From the NCBI GenBank assembly GCA_035294245.1, contig DATGLG010000050.1:1-11958 (forward strand): a stretch of 11,958 nucleotides of DNA. The letters run 5' to 3'. How positions within the stretch are numbered: position 1 is the stretch's first letter; each line of letters begins with the position of its first letter. Source of the stretch: DATGLG01 sp035294245. GTDB taxonomy: Bacteria > Pseudomonadota > Alphaproteobacteria > JACZXZ01. Of this stretch, positions 1-6,342 are shown piece by piece. The notes below the pieces were generated by a model. The model saw only the letters and a list, made by a program, of their open reading frames with translations, had not been told where the DNA came from and made no database searches. The position numbers and the translations under genes were made by a program.

Positions 1-203
1 TGCGTCGGCTCCCCCGGGGCCGCGGCGGGCAGCGCCGTCCCCTCCGCCGTGTAGCCCTCAACCGCCGGTGCGGGCGGGGCCACGAAATCCGGCCCCACCT
101 CGCACCCATAAACCCCCAACCCCGCCGCCATTAACAGCGCAGGCCAGAAGCGAGTCGCCTGAAGTTGCGCCTTCGCGCGAAAGCCGGGTCGAGCTCGGGA
201 CAT
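1..203 (-). CDS. RND efflux outer-membrane lipoprotein, NodT/OprM family (N-terminal fragment)
   Basis: Reading the minus strand from ATG at 203-201 gives an open frame that leaves the window at base 1 (67 complete codons). It starts with a basic segment (MSRARPGFRAK), then a hydrophobic stretch (FWPALLMAAGLGVYGC) ending in a plausible lipobox with Cys at residue 34, followed at once by EVGPDFVAPPAP. A Cys-x-VGPD(F/Y)xxP start is the hallmark of the outer-membrane channel lipoproteins of tripartite RND pumps (OprM, NodT, CusC). Such proteins form the trimeric exit duct and normally work with a periplasmic adaptor and an inner-membrane RND pump, neither of which is visible here. ATG at 131 is an alternative start, but it would remove the basic part of the signal peptide. 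The upstream Shine-Dalgarno is poor (AGGCGG at a long distance). The family call rests on the N-terminal motif only. Confidence 0.75.
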   Translation of the reverse strand, partial: MSRARPGFRAKAQLQATRFWPALLMAAGLGVYGCEVGPDFVAPPAPAVEGYTAEGTALPAAAPGEPT

Positions 204-390
204 TGATCGCTTATCCGCCGCCTGTGGCCGAACCCCTGCGGAAGCTTGGAACGGTAACCTTAACAATCCGTAAGCTCGGCTGCCGGATAACGAGAGAGAT
301 TCAGAAAATAAATGATTATAAATCAGTACAGATAGAATTTTAGCGCATTACATTAAGACCGAGGAGTCAGTTGGAAAGGTTCGAGCCAAG

Positions 391-420
391 CCGTTTTGCG
401 CGCAATTTCGCGCATAACGG
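391..420. repeat. Imperfect hairpin, 11 bp with one T-T mismatch
   Basis: Bases 391-402 pair with 409-420 (arms CCGTTTTGCGCG and CGCGCATAACGG), giving eleven pairs and one T-T mismatch around a 6-nt loop, CAATTT. There is no T-run on either side, so it is not a standard intrinsic terminator. It could be an operator-like palindrome or an RNA leader structure upstream of the EncFtn operon. Confidence 0.55.
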
Positions 421-460
421 AGAACACTCGGCCGACGATGAGGGGGATTGAGAGAAGAAC

Positions 461-481
461 GGCCCCGGTGAAACCGGGGCC
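461..481. repeat. Perfect 8-bp GC-rich hairpin, possible weak minus-strand terminator
   Basis: GGCCCCGG at 461-468 is followed by the loop TGAAA and by CCGGGGCC at 474-481. The plus-strand sequence downstream (TAAGTTGCC) has no T-run. Read on the minus strand, the stem is followed by GTTCTTCTCT, a weak U-rich tail. If it is a terminator it acts in the minus direction, although no minus-strand gene precedes it. Confidence 0.5.
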
Positions 482-746
482 TAAGTTGCCACTGTGACAC
501 ACAAATTTTGACCCTATGCGCGAAGGAGGCCAGTGACAAAACGGTGGCCGGACGCTTCTGGTGCGGTTGGACCAGAATTTGTGCGCAAGAGCAGAAGATC
601 GGGTGGAAATAATCGCACTGCGCTACATCTATCTAGTAACTCGCTAAGCGTCGCATTACGGTGGCCCATATCCATGGGTCGCTCGTCCATCCATCGAATC
701 CACGCGAAACCGCTCGCAAGCCCTTCAATCAACCGGAGCACAGGTC

Positions 747-1151
747 ATGGCTGGCGCAAGTGAAACCCTCCACGAGGATGCAGCAAAGCTCAAACCCGAG
801 ACGGTCGACCGGCATCGCGCCTTTGTTTCCTTGCAGGAGGAGCTCGAGGCTGTCGACTGGTACAACCAGAGGGTCGACGCGGCCGGCGATCCGGAACTCC
901 GGGAAATTCTGGCTCATAACCGCGACGAGGAGAAGGAGCACGCCTCGATGGTCCTCGAATGGCTACGCCGCCACGACGGGGTACTGGATCAGCATCTTCG
1001 CCGTTATCTCTTCACCGACAAGCCGATCCTGGCGATCGAGGAGGCTGCGGATGAGGCGGGGAATGCCGCGCCGCAGGCGGAGACGAGGGAGGGCTCTCTT
1101 GGTATCGGCAGCCTGCGCGGCACTGGCAGCCTAAATGTCGCGGGGAATTGA
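747..1151 (+). CDS. Encapsulated ferritin (EncFtn), encapsulin cargo ferroxidase
   Basis: The product is a 134-residue ferritin-like protein that oxidises Fe(II) inside an encapsulin shell. The core EELEAVDWYNQRVDA (31-45) and AHNRDEEKEHASMVLEWLRR (56-75) forms the two-helix hairpin of the family. E32, E62 and H65 match the ferroxidase ligands of the R. rubrum EncFtn with identical numbering, and E31, E34 and W38 match residues described near its metal entry site. In this family two subunits pair to complete each iron site, assembling into an annular decamer. The C-terminal tail GSLGIGSLRG (116-125) is the typical encapsulin targeting peptide on a flexible linker. Here a third GSL follows (127-129), so the tail reads GSL-GI-GSL-RGT-GSL. 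GGAG at 735-738 lies 8 nt before the ATG. The shell gene starts 3 nt after the stop, so translation is probably coupled. Iron-dependent regulation is expected but no site was identified. Confidence 0.93.
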   Translation: MAGASETLHEDAAKLKPETVDRHRAFVSLQEELEAVDWYNQRVDAAGDPELREILAHNRDEEKEHASMVLEWLRRHDGVLDQHLRRYLFTDKPILAIEEAADEAGNAAPQAETREGSLGIGSLRGTGSLNVAGN

Positions 1152-1154
1152 GCC

Positions 1155-1985
1155 ATGAACAGCTTGTTTCGTGATCTGGCGCCGATATCAAGCGCAGCAT
1201 GGGAAGAGATCGACAAGGAAGCCACACGGACTCTCAAGACGACACTGGCGGCGCGCAAGCTTGTCGATTTTTCCGGCCCACATGGCCTGGCCTCTTCGGC
1301 CGTGGGCACGGGGCGATCGCAGGCCCTGCCGTCCCCGAGGGGTGGCGGTGTCGAGGCCCGATTGCGGCATGTGCTACCGCTGGTCGAGCTAAGGGTGCCT
1401 TTCGAGCTGCCGCGCAGCGAGCTCGAGGCCATCGACCGCGGAGCAAAGGATCCCGATCTCGACCCTGTCATCGCGGCAGCTCAGAAGATCGCGCAAGCAG
1501 AGGACCGTGCGGTCTTCCACGGCTATGGCGAGGCCGGCATCCGCGGCATCTGCGAGGCAGCGCCGGGAACGCCCCTAACGCTCACGCGCAATTACGAAGA
1601 CTATCCGCTGTCCGTTGCCGCCGCGATCAGCCGATTGCGCGAGGCGGGGGTCGACGGCCCCTATGCCATCGCCCTCGGCCGGGAGTGCTATACCGGCCTC
1701 ACCGAGACGACGAAAGGCGGCTATCCCGTCCTTCAGCACGTTCGTCGGCTACTCGACGGCCCCATCATCTGGGCGCCGGCGGTCGACGGCGCCGTCGTGC
1801 TTTCCATGCGGGGCGGTGATTTCGAGCTCACCGTCGGACAGGACATTTCGGTCGGCTATCTCGATCATACGGCCGAGACCGTCCGGCTCTACCTCCAGGA
1901 GAGCTTCACGTTTCAACCGCTTTCGCCGCAAGCCGCTGTGCCAATGGTCTATGAAGCGAAAGCAGGGCGGCGCACCAAGCCGTAG
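1155..1985 (+). CDS. Encapsulin nanocompartment shell protein (family 1, HK97-fold)
   Basis: This 276-residue protein has the hallmarks of a family 1 (linocin M18-like) encapsulin, which normally self-assembles into a 60-subunit icosahedral cage of about 24 nm. The N-terminal helix region (MNSLFRDLAPISSAAWEEID) is the part that binds cargo targeting peptides on the inner face. The E-loop lies at about 45-75. The A-domain region contains NYEDYP (146-151) and GPYAIALGRECY (168-179). The C-terminal core holds VGQDISVGYLDH (227-238) and VRLYLQESFTFQ (243-254). Length is close to the family norm of about 265, with a basic C-terminal extension (GRRTKP). A Gly/Arg-rich insertion at 55-66 could enlarge the E-loop. 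The start follows the EncFtn stop by 3 nt, with GGGGAA at 1142-1147 as ribosome site. The neighbour EncFtn makes this an iron-storage compartment. Confidence 0.95.
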   Translation: MNSLFRDLAPISSAAWEEIDKEATRTLKTTLAARKLVDFSGPHGLASSAVGTGRSQALPSPRGGGVEARLRHVLPLVELRVPFELPRSELEAIDRGAKDPDLDPVIAAAQKIAQAEDRAVFHGYGEAGIRGICEAAPGTPLTLTRNYEDYPLSVAAAISRLREAGVDGPYAIALGRECYTGLTETTKGGYPVLQHVRRLLDGPIIWAPAVDGAVVLSMRGGDFELTVGQDISVGYLDHTAETVRLYLQESFTFQPLSPQAAVPMVYEAKAGRRTKP

Positions 1986-2028
1986 CGGGGCGGCCCGAGC
2001 GGCGCAGCGTTACGATTGTCCATCGGCG

Positions 2029-2058
2029 CGAGAGGGCTCAGGATATCGAGCCCTCTCG
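2029..2058. terminator. 11-bp hairpin downstream of the encapsulin gene
   Basis: CGAGAGGGCTC at 2029-2039 and GAGCCCTCTCG at 2048-2058 form a perfect 11-bp stem with an 8-nt loop (AGGATATC), 44 nt after the encapsulin stop and 78 nt before the next ATG. There is no T-run after it (AAGGGCGC), so it is not a textbook intrinsic terminator. It could mark the 3' end of the iron-storage transcript by stabilising it, or assist Rho-dependent ending. The stem is clear; the role is inferred. Confidence 0.5.
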
Positions 2059-2135
2059 AAGGGCGCATTCCAATACGGTAGTCTTCGCAGCCCGTCGGCC
2101 GACTCGGGTCGGCTTGATGGAGCTTCGAGGCGCTC

Positions 2136-3404
2136 ATGGGCATGGCCGGCAAGACGATCAGCGAGAAGATTCTATCGGCGGCCTCAGGACGTGATGCGCG
2201 GGCTGGCGATCTCGTCGTCTGCGAGGTCGATCATGCCCTCGGCACCGATGGGTCGATGCCGATGGCGCTCGATTATTTCGCGCAGATGGACGGGCGACGC
2301 GTCCGTCACCCAGGGCGCATCGCCATCGCCCTCGACCATTATGCTCCGGCGCCCAATCCCAAGACCTCGGCGCTTCACGATCGCCTGCGCGCCTTCGCCG
2401 CCGCCCAAGGCGTCGCGCTCTGGGAAGTCGGCGACGGCATCGGCCATCAGCTCATGGTCGAGTCCGGCCGCGCGGTTCCCGGCAGCCTCGTTGTCGGCGC
2501 CGACAGCCACGCCGTCACCTATGGCGCGCTCAATGCCTTCGCAACAGGGATCGGCTCCTCGGACTTGGCGGCGATCATGTTGTGCGGCCGCCTCTGGCTG
2601 CGCGTGCCGGAGTCGATTCGGGTCACGCTGGAGGGCGAGCTTCCAGTAGGCATCTATCCCAAGGATGTGGCGCTTGCCCTCGCCAAGCGCCTGGGTGCCG
2701 ACGGTGCGACCTATCGCGCAATGGAGTTCCACGGCTCGGGCTTGGCGCGCCTCGATCTCGAGGACCGCCTGGTGCTCAGCAATCTCTGTGTCGAGATGGG
2801 TGCCAAATGCGGCGTCTTTCCGGCCGACGAGAAGACGCTTTCTTATCTCGACGGCCGTGCGCGAGGGCCCTTTGCTTGCGTGGCGCCGGATGCTGACGCC
2901 AGCTACGCCGGCGAGGTCGACGTGGATCTGCGGCGCCTCACGCCGCTCCTGGCCTTGCCTCATCAAGTTGATCGTGTGGTGCCGATTACGGAGGCGAAGG
3001 GCACGCCGGTGCAGATGGTCTATCTCGGCACCTGTACGGGCGGACGTGTGCGCGACTTCCATCAGGCGCTTGCCGTATTGAGGAATGCGCCGAGAGTTGC
3101 GCGCGGAGTTCAACTCGTCGTGACGCCAGCCTCGCGTGAAGTTCTGGCGGCGCTGGCGCGCGACGGCTCGTTGCAGAAATTCGTCGAGCTCGGGGCCGTC
3201 ATCGTGACCCCCGGCTGCGGCTCGTGCTGCGGCACCTGCGGTGCCATTCCCGGCGACGGAGTCAGGGTGATCTCTACGGCCAACCGCAATTTCAAGGGAC
3301 GGATGGGAAACGCAAAGGCCGAGATCTATCTCGCTTCACCGGCGTCCTGCGCCGCGGCGGCGGTCACAGGCAAGATCACCGATCCCCGGGAGTTCCTGTC
3401 GTGA
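2136..3404 (+). CDS. Aconitase-superfamily hydro-lyase, large subunit (LeuC/homoaconitase-like)
   Basis: This 422-residue large subunit matches the short (about 420 aa) LeuC/homoaconitase class, which carries a [4Fe-4S] cluster and isomerises or hydrates hydroxy-carboxylic acids. Visible motifs are LDHYAP (66-71), GIGHQLMVESG (101-111), GADSHAVTYGALNAFATGIG (121-140), YLGTCTGGR (296-304) and TPGCGSCCG (358-366). The last part holds STANRNFKGRMG (380-391). Likely cluster ligands are C300, C361 and C364. Differences from the usual pattern are CTGGR instead of CTNGR, DSHA instead of DSHT, and extra cysteines at 365 and 368. The start at 2136 has GAGG 5 nt upstream; a second ATG at 2142 would be 11 nt away. 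The small subunit overlaps the stop by 4 nt. Genuine leuCD, homoaconitase and dimethylmaleate hydratase subunits look alike, so the substrate is undecided. Confidence 0.85.
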   Translation: MGMAGKTISEKILSAASGRDARAGDLVVCEVDHALGTDGSMPMALDYFAQMDGRRVRHPGRIAIALDHYAPAPNPKTSALHDRLRAFAAAQGVALWEVGDGIGHQLMVESGRAVPGSLVVGADSHAVTYGALNAFATGIGSSDLAAIMLCGRLWLRVPESIRVTLEGELPVGIYPKDVALALAKRLGADGATYRAMEFHGSGLARLDLEDRLVLSNLCVEMGAKCGVFPADEKTLSYLDGRARGPFACVAPDADASYAGEVDVDLRRLTPLLALPHQVDRVVPITEAKGTPVQMVYLGTCTGGRVRDFHQALAVLRNAPRVARGVQLVVTPASREVLAALARDGSLQKFVELGAVIVTPGCGSCCGTCGAIPGDGVRVISTANRNFKGRMGNAKAEIYLASPASCAAAAVTGKITDPREFLS

Positions 3405-3910
3405 GGGAGCTGCACCTCGAAGGGCGGGCTCGCGTCATCGGAGATGACATCAACACCGATTACATCATTGCCTCCCATCGGAAGCGCGACAGCCTCGATC
3501 CCCAGGTGCTTAGGCATTTCCTGTTCGAAACCATAGATCCGGCTTTCGCGGCGTCGATCGCACCCGGCGACATCATCGTCGCTGGCAAGAATTTCGGCTG
3601 TGGATCGGCGATGGAGGTGGCCGCGACCGCGGTGCTCGGCGCCGGCATCAACGCCGTCCTGGCGCGAAGCTTCGCGCGGACTTACTATCGCAACGCCATC
3701 AATAATGGGCTGCTGCCGATCCTTTGCGATACGCACGGGATCGGCGAAGGCGGCCGCTTGACGATCACGGTGGGCGACGAGGTTCGCGTATGGGATGCCG
3801 ACAGGCGGGTGGCTCTACCGGGTGAGCCGATCCCGCAAATCATGCTCGACATTCTCGCCGCCGGCGGCATCGTGCCCTACCTCCGCAGCCATCGCGACTT
3901 CGTCATCTGA
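3401..3910 (+). CDS. Aconitase-superfamily hydro-lyase, small subunit (LeuD-like, divergent active site)
   Basis: The 169-residue swivelling small subunit partners the preceding large subunit. The GTG start at 3401 overlaps the large-subunit stop (GTGA), implying translational coupling. The open frame extends upstream to 3224, but that part is out-of-frame LeuC coding. Family motifs are GDDINTDYII (14-23), AGKNFGCGS (61-69) and SFARTYYRNAINNGLLPI (90-107). The usual GSSRE(H/Q)A motif reads GSAMEVA (68-74). The serine corresponding to the aconitase catalytic base is kept as S69, but the next Ser is Ala and the substrate-carboxylate Arg (Arg644 in pig aconitase) is Met71. The specificity-loop position that reads YLRT or YLVM in characterised archaeal enzymes appears as RKRD (27-30). 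These changes argue against ordinary isopropylmalate isomerase. The subunit family is secure; the substrate is not. Confidence 0.85.
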   Translation: MRELHLEGRARVIGDDINTDYIIASHRKRDSLDPQVLRHFLFETIDPAFAASIAPGDIIVAGKNFGCGSAMEVAATAVLGAGINAVLARSFARTYYRNAINNGLLPILCDTHGIGEGGRLTITVGDEVRVWDADRRVALPGEPIPQIMLDILAAGGIVPYLRSHRDFVI

Positions 3911-3942
3911 GAGCAAGCCTCGAAATCGGAGCGATACGCCCC

Positions 3943-5115
3943 ATGGATACAACCGCACCGGCCAACCTCGCGCCTGCACCCTATCGTCTGCGCCTTCCCG
4001 GCCCCACCGCAGTCCCCGAGCGGGTTCGACAGGCGATCGCCCGACCGGTCCTCGCCCATCGCGGCGCCGAATTTCGGGCAATCCTTGCGGAGACCGAGGC
4101 GCTGCTGCGCCCGCTCTTCGGCACGCGCAATCGCGTCATGCTCTTCACCAGCACCGGCACCGGGATGATGGAAGCCGCCTTGCTCAATGTGCTGGCACCC
4201 GGCGAGCGCCTCCTCGTCGTCGTCAACGGGCAATTCGGCGAGCGCTTCGCCGCGATCGCAAAGGCGCTCGGTGCCGAGATCGACACGATCGAGGTCGCCT
4301 GGAGCGAGGCCGTGGACCCGGCCGAGATCGCGAAGCGGGTTTCTGCGCAGAGCTATCGCGCTGTCGTCCTCGTGCATAATGAAAGCTCGACGGGCGCCGT
4401 TGCCGATCTTGCGGCGATCGGCGCCTTGCTCAGGGACAGCCCCACGCTTCTTGTCGTCGATTCTGTGAGCGGGCTGGGCGGCATAGAGGTGCGCCAAGAC
4501 GAGTGGGGCGTCGATGTCCTCGTTTCCGCAAGCCAGAAGGCGCTGATGTGCCCGCCCGGCGTCGGGCTCGCCGCCATCAGCGACAAGGCGTGGCGGCTCG
4601 TCGCGCGTGAGGGCGGCCTCTCCCGCTTCTATTGGGATTTCCGCAAATACCGGGAAGGCATCGAGAAGGCCGAGCTGCCGTTCACGGCGCCGGTTTCATT
4701 GATCCAGGGGCTCCATGAGGCGCTGCGGATGATCCACGACGAAGGGATTCCGCCTGTCCTTGCCCGCCATCGCCGCCTTGCCGAAGCGCTCCGTGCAGGG
4801 GCGGCGGCCATCGGGCTCACCTCCTTCGCCCGCACCGTGCGGCTCTCGAGCACGGTTTCCGTATTCAATGTGCCGGCCGGCCTGGACGGCGGCGCGATCG
4901 TCCGGCGGCTGTATGAAAAGCACCGTACGGTCATCGCAGGAGCCCGCAACAAGCTGGCGGGAAAGGTGATCCGCATCGGCACGATGGGCGATATTCATGA
5001 AGGCGATGTCTTGACGGATCTCATCCACCTCGAGGATGTGCTTTCCGAACTCGGCCATCGCTTCGAGAGGGGAGCTGGCATCGCCGCTGCGACAGCGGCT
5101 CTCCAAAAGCGCTGA
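3943..5115 (+). CDS. Class V PLP-dependent aminotransferase (alanine/serine-glyoxylate type)
   Basis: A 390-residue fold-type I class V aminotransferase. It shows LPGPTAVP (18-25) at the N-terminus, HRGAEF (39-44) as a variant of the family HRSxEF, and FTSTGTGMMEAAL (68-80) as the PLP-phosphate loop. It also has VVDSVSGLGG (171-180) with D173 expected to bind the pyridine nitrogen, SASQKAL (195-201) with Schiff-base Lys199, and IRIGTMGD (343-350) with the substrate-carboxylate Arg344. Relatives move amino groups from Ala, Ser, Asp, ureidoglycine or 2-aminoethylphosphonate to glyoxylate or pyruvate. Exact specificity cannot be read from the sequence. The gene begins 32 nt after the dehydratase small subunit, with GGAG at 3928-3931, and is probably in the same operon. 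Location between a hydro-lyase and an importer suggests it acts on an imported amino compound or a product of the dehydratase. Confidence 0.88.
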   Translation: MDTTAPANLAPAPYRLRLPGPTAVPERVRQAIARPVLAHRGAEFRAILAETEALLRPLFGTRNRVMLFTSTGTGMMEAALLNVLAPGERLLVVVNGQFGERFAAIAKALGAEIDTIEVAWSEAVDPAEIAKRVSAQSYRAVVLVHNESSTGAVADLAAIGALLRDSPTLLVVDSVSGLGGIEVRQDEWGVDVLVSASQKALMCPPGVGLAAISDKAWRLVAREGGLSRFYWDFRKYREGIEKAELPFTAPVSLIQGLHEALRMIHDEGIPPVLARHRRLAEALRAGAAAIGLTSFARTVRLSSTVSVFNVPAGLDGGAIVRRLYEKHRTVIAGARNKLAGKVIRIGTMGDIHEGDVLTDLIHLEDVLSELGHRFERGAGIAAATAALQKR

Positions 5116-5188
5116 ACATCGCGGCGGGACGTCGCCATCGCGTCGCCGAGGAAGCAAGCCCTCCTCCACTCACGGCATCGTGACAATG

Positions 5189-5216
5189 TTGACGCCAGAG
5201 GGGCACCGTATATTCT
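5189..5216 (+). promoter_or_regulatory. Candidate sigma70-like promoter for the ABC importer operon
   Basis: TTGACG at 5189-5194 is followed after 16 nt by TATTCT at 5211-5216; TATATT at 5209-5214 is an alternative -10 with a short 14-nt spacer. The site lies in the 172-nt gap before the binding-protein gene and would give a leader of about 65 nt. The -35 is strong, the -10 moderate. Confidence 0.45.
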
Positions 5217-5235
5217 CGATAAATAACGCCCGCGC

Positions 5236-5261
5236 CTTTGAGAAGCGGGTGGTCTCGAAAG
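5236..5261 (+). repeat. Bulged hairpin in the leader of the importer operon
   Basis: CTTTGAGA at 5236-5243 pairs with TCTC (5253-5256) plus AAAG (5258-5261) around a 9-nt loop, with G5257 bulged. It ends 14 nt before the Shine-Dalgarno at 5276-5282. It is a possible RNA structure affecting translation or stability; no known riboswitch was recognised. Confidence 0.3.
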
Positions 5262-5287
5262 ACAATATCAGGGACGGGGAGGCAGGA

Positions 5288-6310
5288 ATGACGCTTCGAT
5301 TCCGATTCATGTCTGTGGCGGGGCCCGCCGTTCTGGCGGCCGCGCTGAGCCTGGGTCTCGGCGCTCGCGACGCGGCGGCGCAGCAAAAGGTCGTCATCTA
5401 TTCCGCCAATGACAGCACGCTCAATGAGCTGGTTTTCTCTGCCTTCACCAAAGATACCGGCATCCAGGTCGATCCCGTATCCACCGGCTCCGGTGTGCTG
5501 TTCAAGCGCATCCAGGCCGAGAAGGATCATCCGCAAGGCGATATCATCTGGGGCGTCAGCCGCCAGCTTCTGAACACGAACCGGGCGTATTTCACTCCCT
5601 ATAAATCCCAGAACGCCGCGGCGATCCCCGCCGATTACCGCGATCCCGACAATCTGTGGACCGGCACCAATTTGCATCTCCTCGTCATTCTACAGAACAC
5701 CAAGGCGCTGCCAGCCGATCAGGGGCCGCGGAGCTGGGAAGATCTGCTCGATCCCAAATGGAAGGACAAGATCGCCTTCACCGATCCGGCGAATTCCGGC
5801 TCGGCCTATGCCAATACGACGCTCCTTGTCGATCATTGGGGCGGAGGCGACAAGGGGTGGCAGAGGGTCAAGACGCTCTTCGCCAACCTGAAGGTGCTCA
5901 ATCGCTCGTCTCTCGTCTTTCAGGGGGTAGGGAACGGCGAGTATCCGCTCGGGCTCTCCCTCGAATATGCCGGCTATCTCTGGGCCCATGACGGGGCGCC
6001 GGTAAAGACCATTTATCCCACCGACGGGACGCTTGTGCTGATGGAAGGGGTCGCCATCATCAAGGGCGGCCCTCATCTCGAGCCGGCCAAGAAATTCGTC
6101 GACTGGATCACGCGCAAGGATGTGCGCGAGATGATTCTGAAGGCGACCTTCCGCCGTCCCACGCGGCAGGATCTCGATCTCTCTAAGCTGCCGGGCAACA
6201 TGCCGGCGCTGTCGAGCCTGAAGCTCCTCTCCTATGACGAGGCGGGCTGGGACAAGAAGCGAAGCGAGACCCTCGGCAAGATCAAGGATATTATTCAAGA
6301 GACGCGCTGA
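5288..6310 (+). CDS. ABC importer periplasmic binding protein (Fe3+/2-aminoethylphosphonate-type family)
   Basis: I chose the ATG at 5288 because GGGGAGG (5276-5282) lies 5 nt upstream and the N-terminus becomes a clean signal peptide: basic MTLRFRF, a hydrophobic core, and AAA-Q cleavage after residue 31. The open frame upstream to 5036 overlaps the aminotransferase and is not coding. The 340-residue precursor begins its mature part with VVIYSAND and contains GSGVLFKRIQAEKDHPQGDIIWG, written here as two blocks: GSGVLFKRI and AEKDHPQGDIIWG. Later come SWEDLLDPKWKDKI, GEYPLGLSLEYAGY and a C-terminal KKFVDWIT. This is the extracellular solute-binding family containing ferric, 2-aminoethylphosphonate and related binders. 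The paired tyrosines used by ferric binders are not evident, so a small organic anion or amino acid-like solute is more likely than iron. It delivers its ligand to the next two gene products. Confidence 0.85.
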   Translation: MTLRFRFMSVAGPAVLAAALSLGLGARDAAAQQKVVIYSANDSTLNELVFSAFTKDTGIQVDPVSTGSGVLFKRIQAEKDHPQGDIIWGVSRQLLNTNRAYFTPYKSQNAAAIPADYRDPDNLWTGTNLHLLVILQNTKALPADQGPRSWEDLLDPKWKDKIAFTDPANSGSAYANTTLLVDHWGGGDKGWQRVKTLFANLKVLNRSSLVFQGVGNGEYPLGLSLEYAGYLWAHDGAPVKTIYPTDGTLVLMEGVAIIKGGPHLEPAKKFVDWITRKDVREMILKATFRRPTRQDLDLSKLPGNMPALSSLKLLSYDEAGWDKKRSETLGKIKDIIQETR

Positions 6311-6342
6311 TCCGGCGCTTCCGTTGCGAGGCATAGTCGATC

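Larger units (their letters stand above)
204..746. other. Divergent intergenic region between efflux lipoprotein and EncFtn genes
   Basis: No convincing gene is seen in these 543 bases. About 250-360 is clearly AT-richer than the surroundings and probably holds the promoter of the minus-strand efflux gene. Two strong hairpins lie at 391-420 and 461-481. The stretch 533-763 is open from a GTG behind AAGGAGG, but its codons lack the third-position GC bias of the real genes. The promoter of the EncFtn-encapsulin operon must lie here; I could not identify a clear -35/-10 pair or a confident Fur, Irr or RirA site. Confidence 0.6.

Noticed and set aside
68..343. Plus-strand open frame of 91 codons
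   Set aside because: It is antisense to the efflux lipoprotein start, is proline-rich low-complexity, and runs into the AT-rich intergenic segment; no family features.
325..345. Possible Irr/Fur-like box around GATAGAATTTTAG
   Set aside because: Only a partial match to the TTTAGAA-type palindrome, and it is nearer the efflux gene than EncFtn; too weak to call.
533..763. Small plus-strand open frame (76 codons) from GTG behind AAGGAGG
   Set aside because: The Shine-Dalgarno is only 3 nt from the GTG, codon third positions are not GC-rich as in the real genes, and it overlaps the EncFtn start. A leader peptide cannot be excluded.
661..1134. 157-codon plus-strand frame across EncFtn
   Set aside because: Arg/Ser-rich shadow of EncFtn in another frame, where the EncFtn reading has all catalytic residues.
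2184..3113. 309-codon minus-strand frame inside the dehydratase large subunit
   Set aside because: A high-GC antisense shadow; the plus-strand reading carries the complete aconitase-family motif set.
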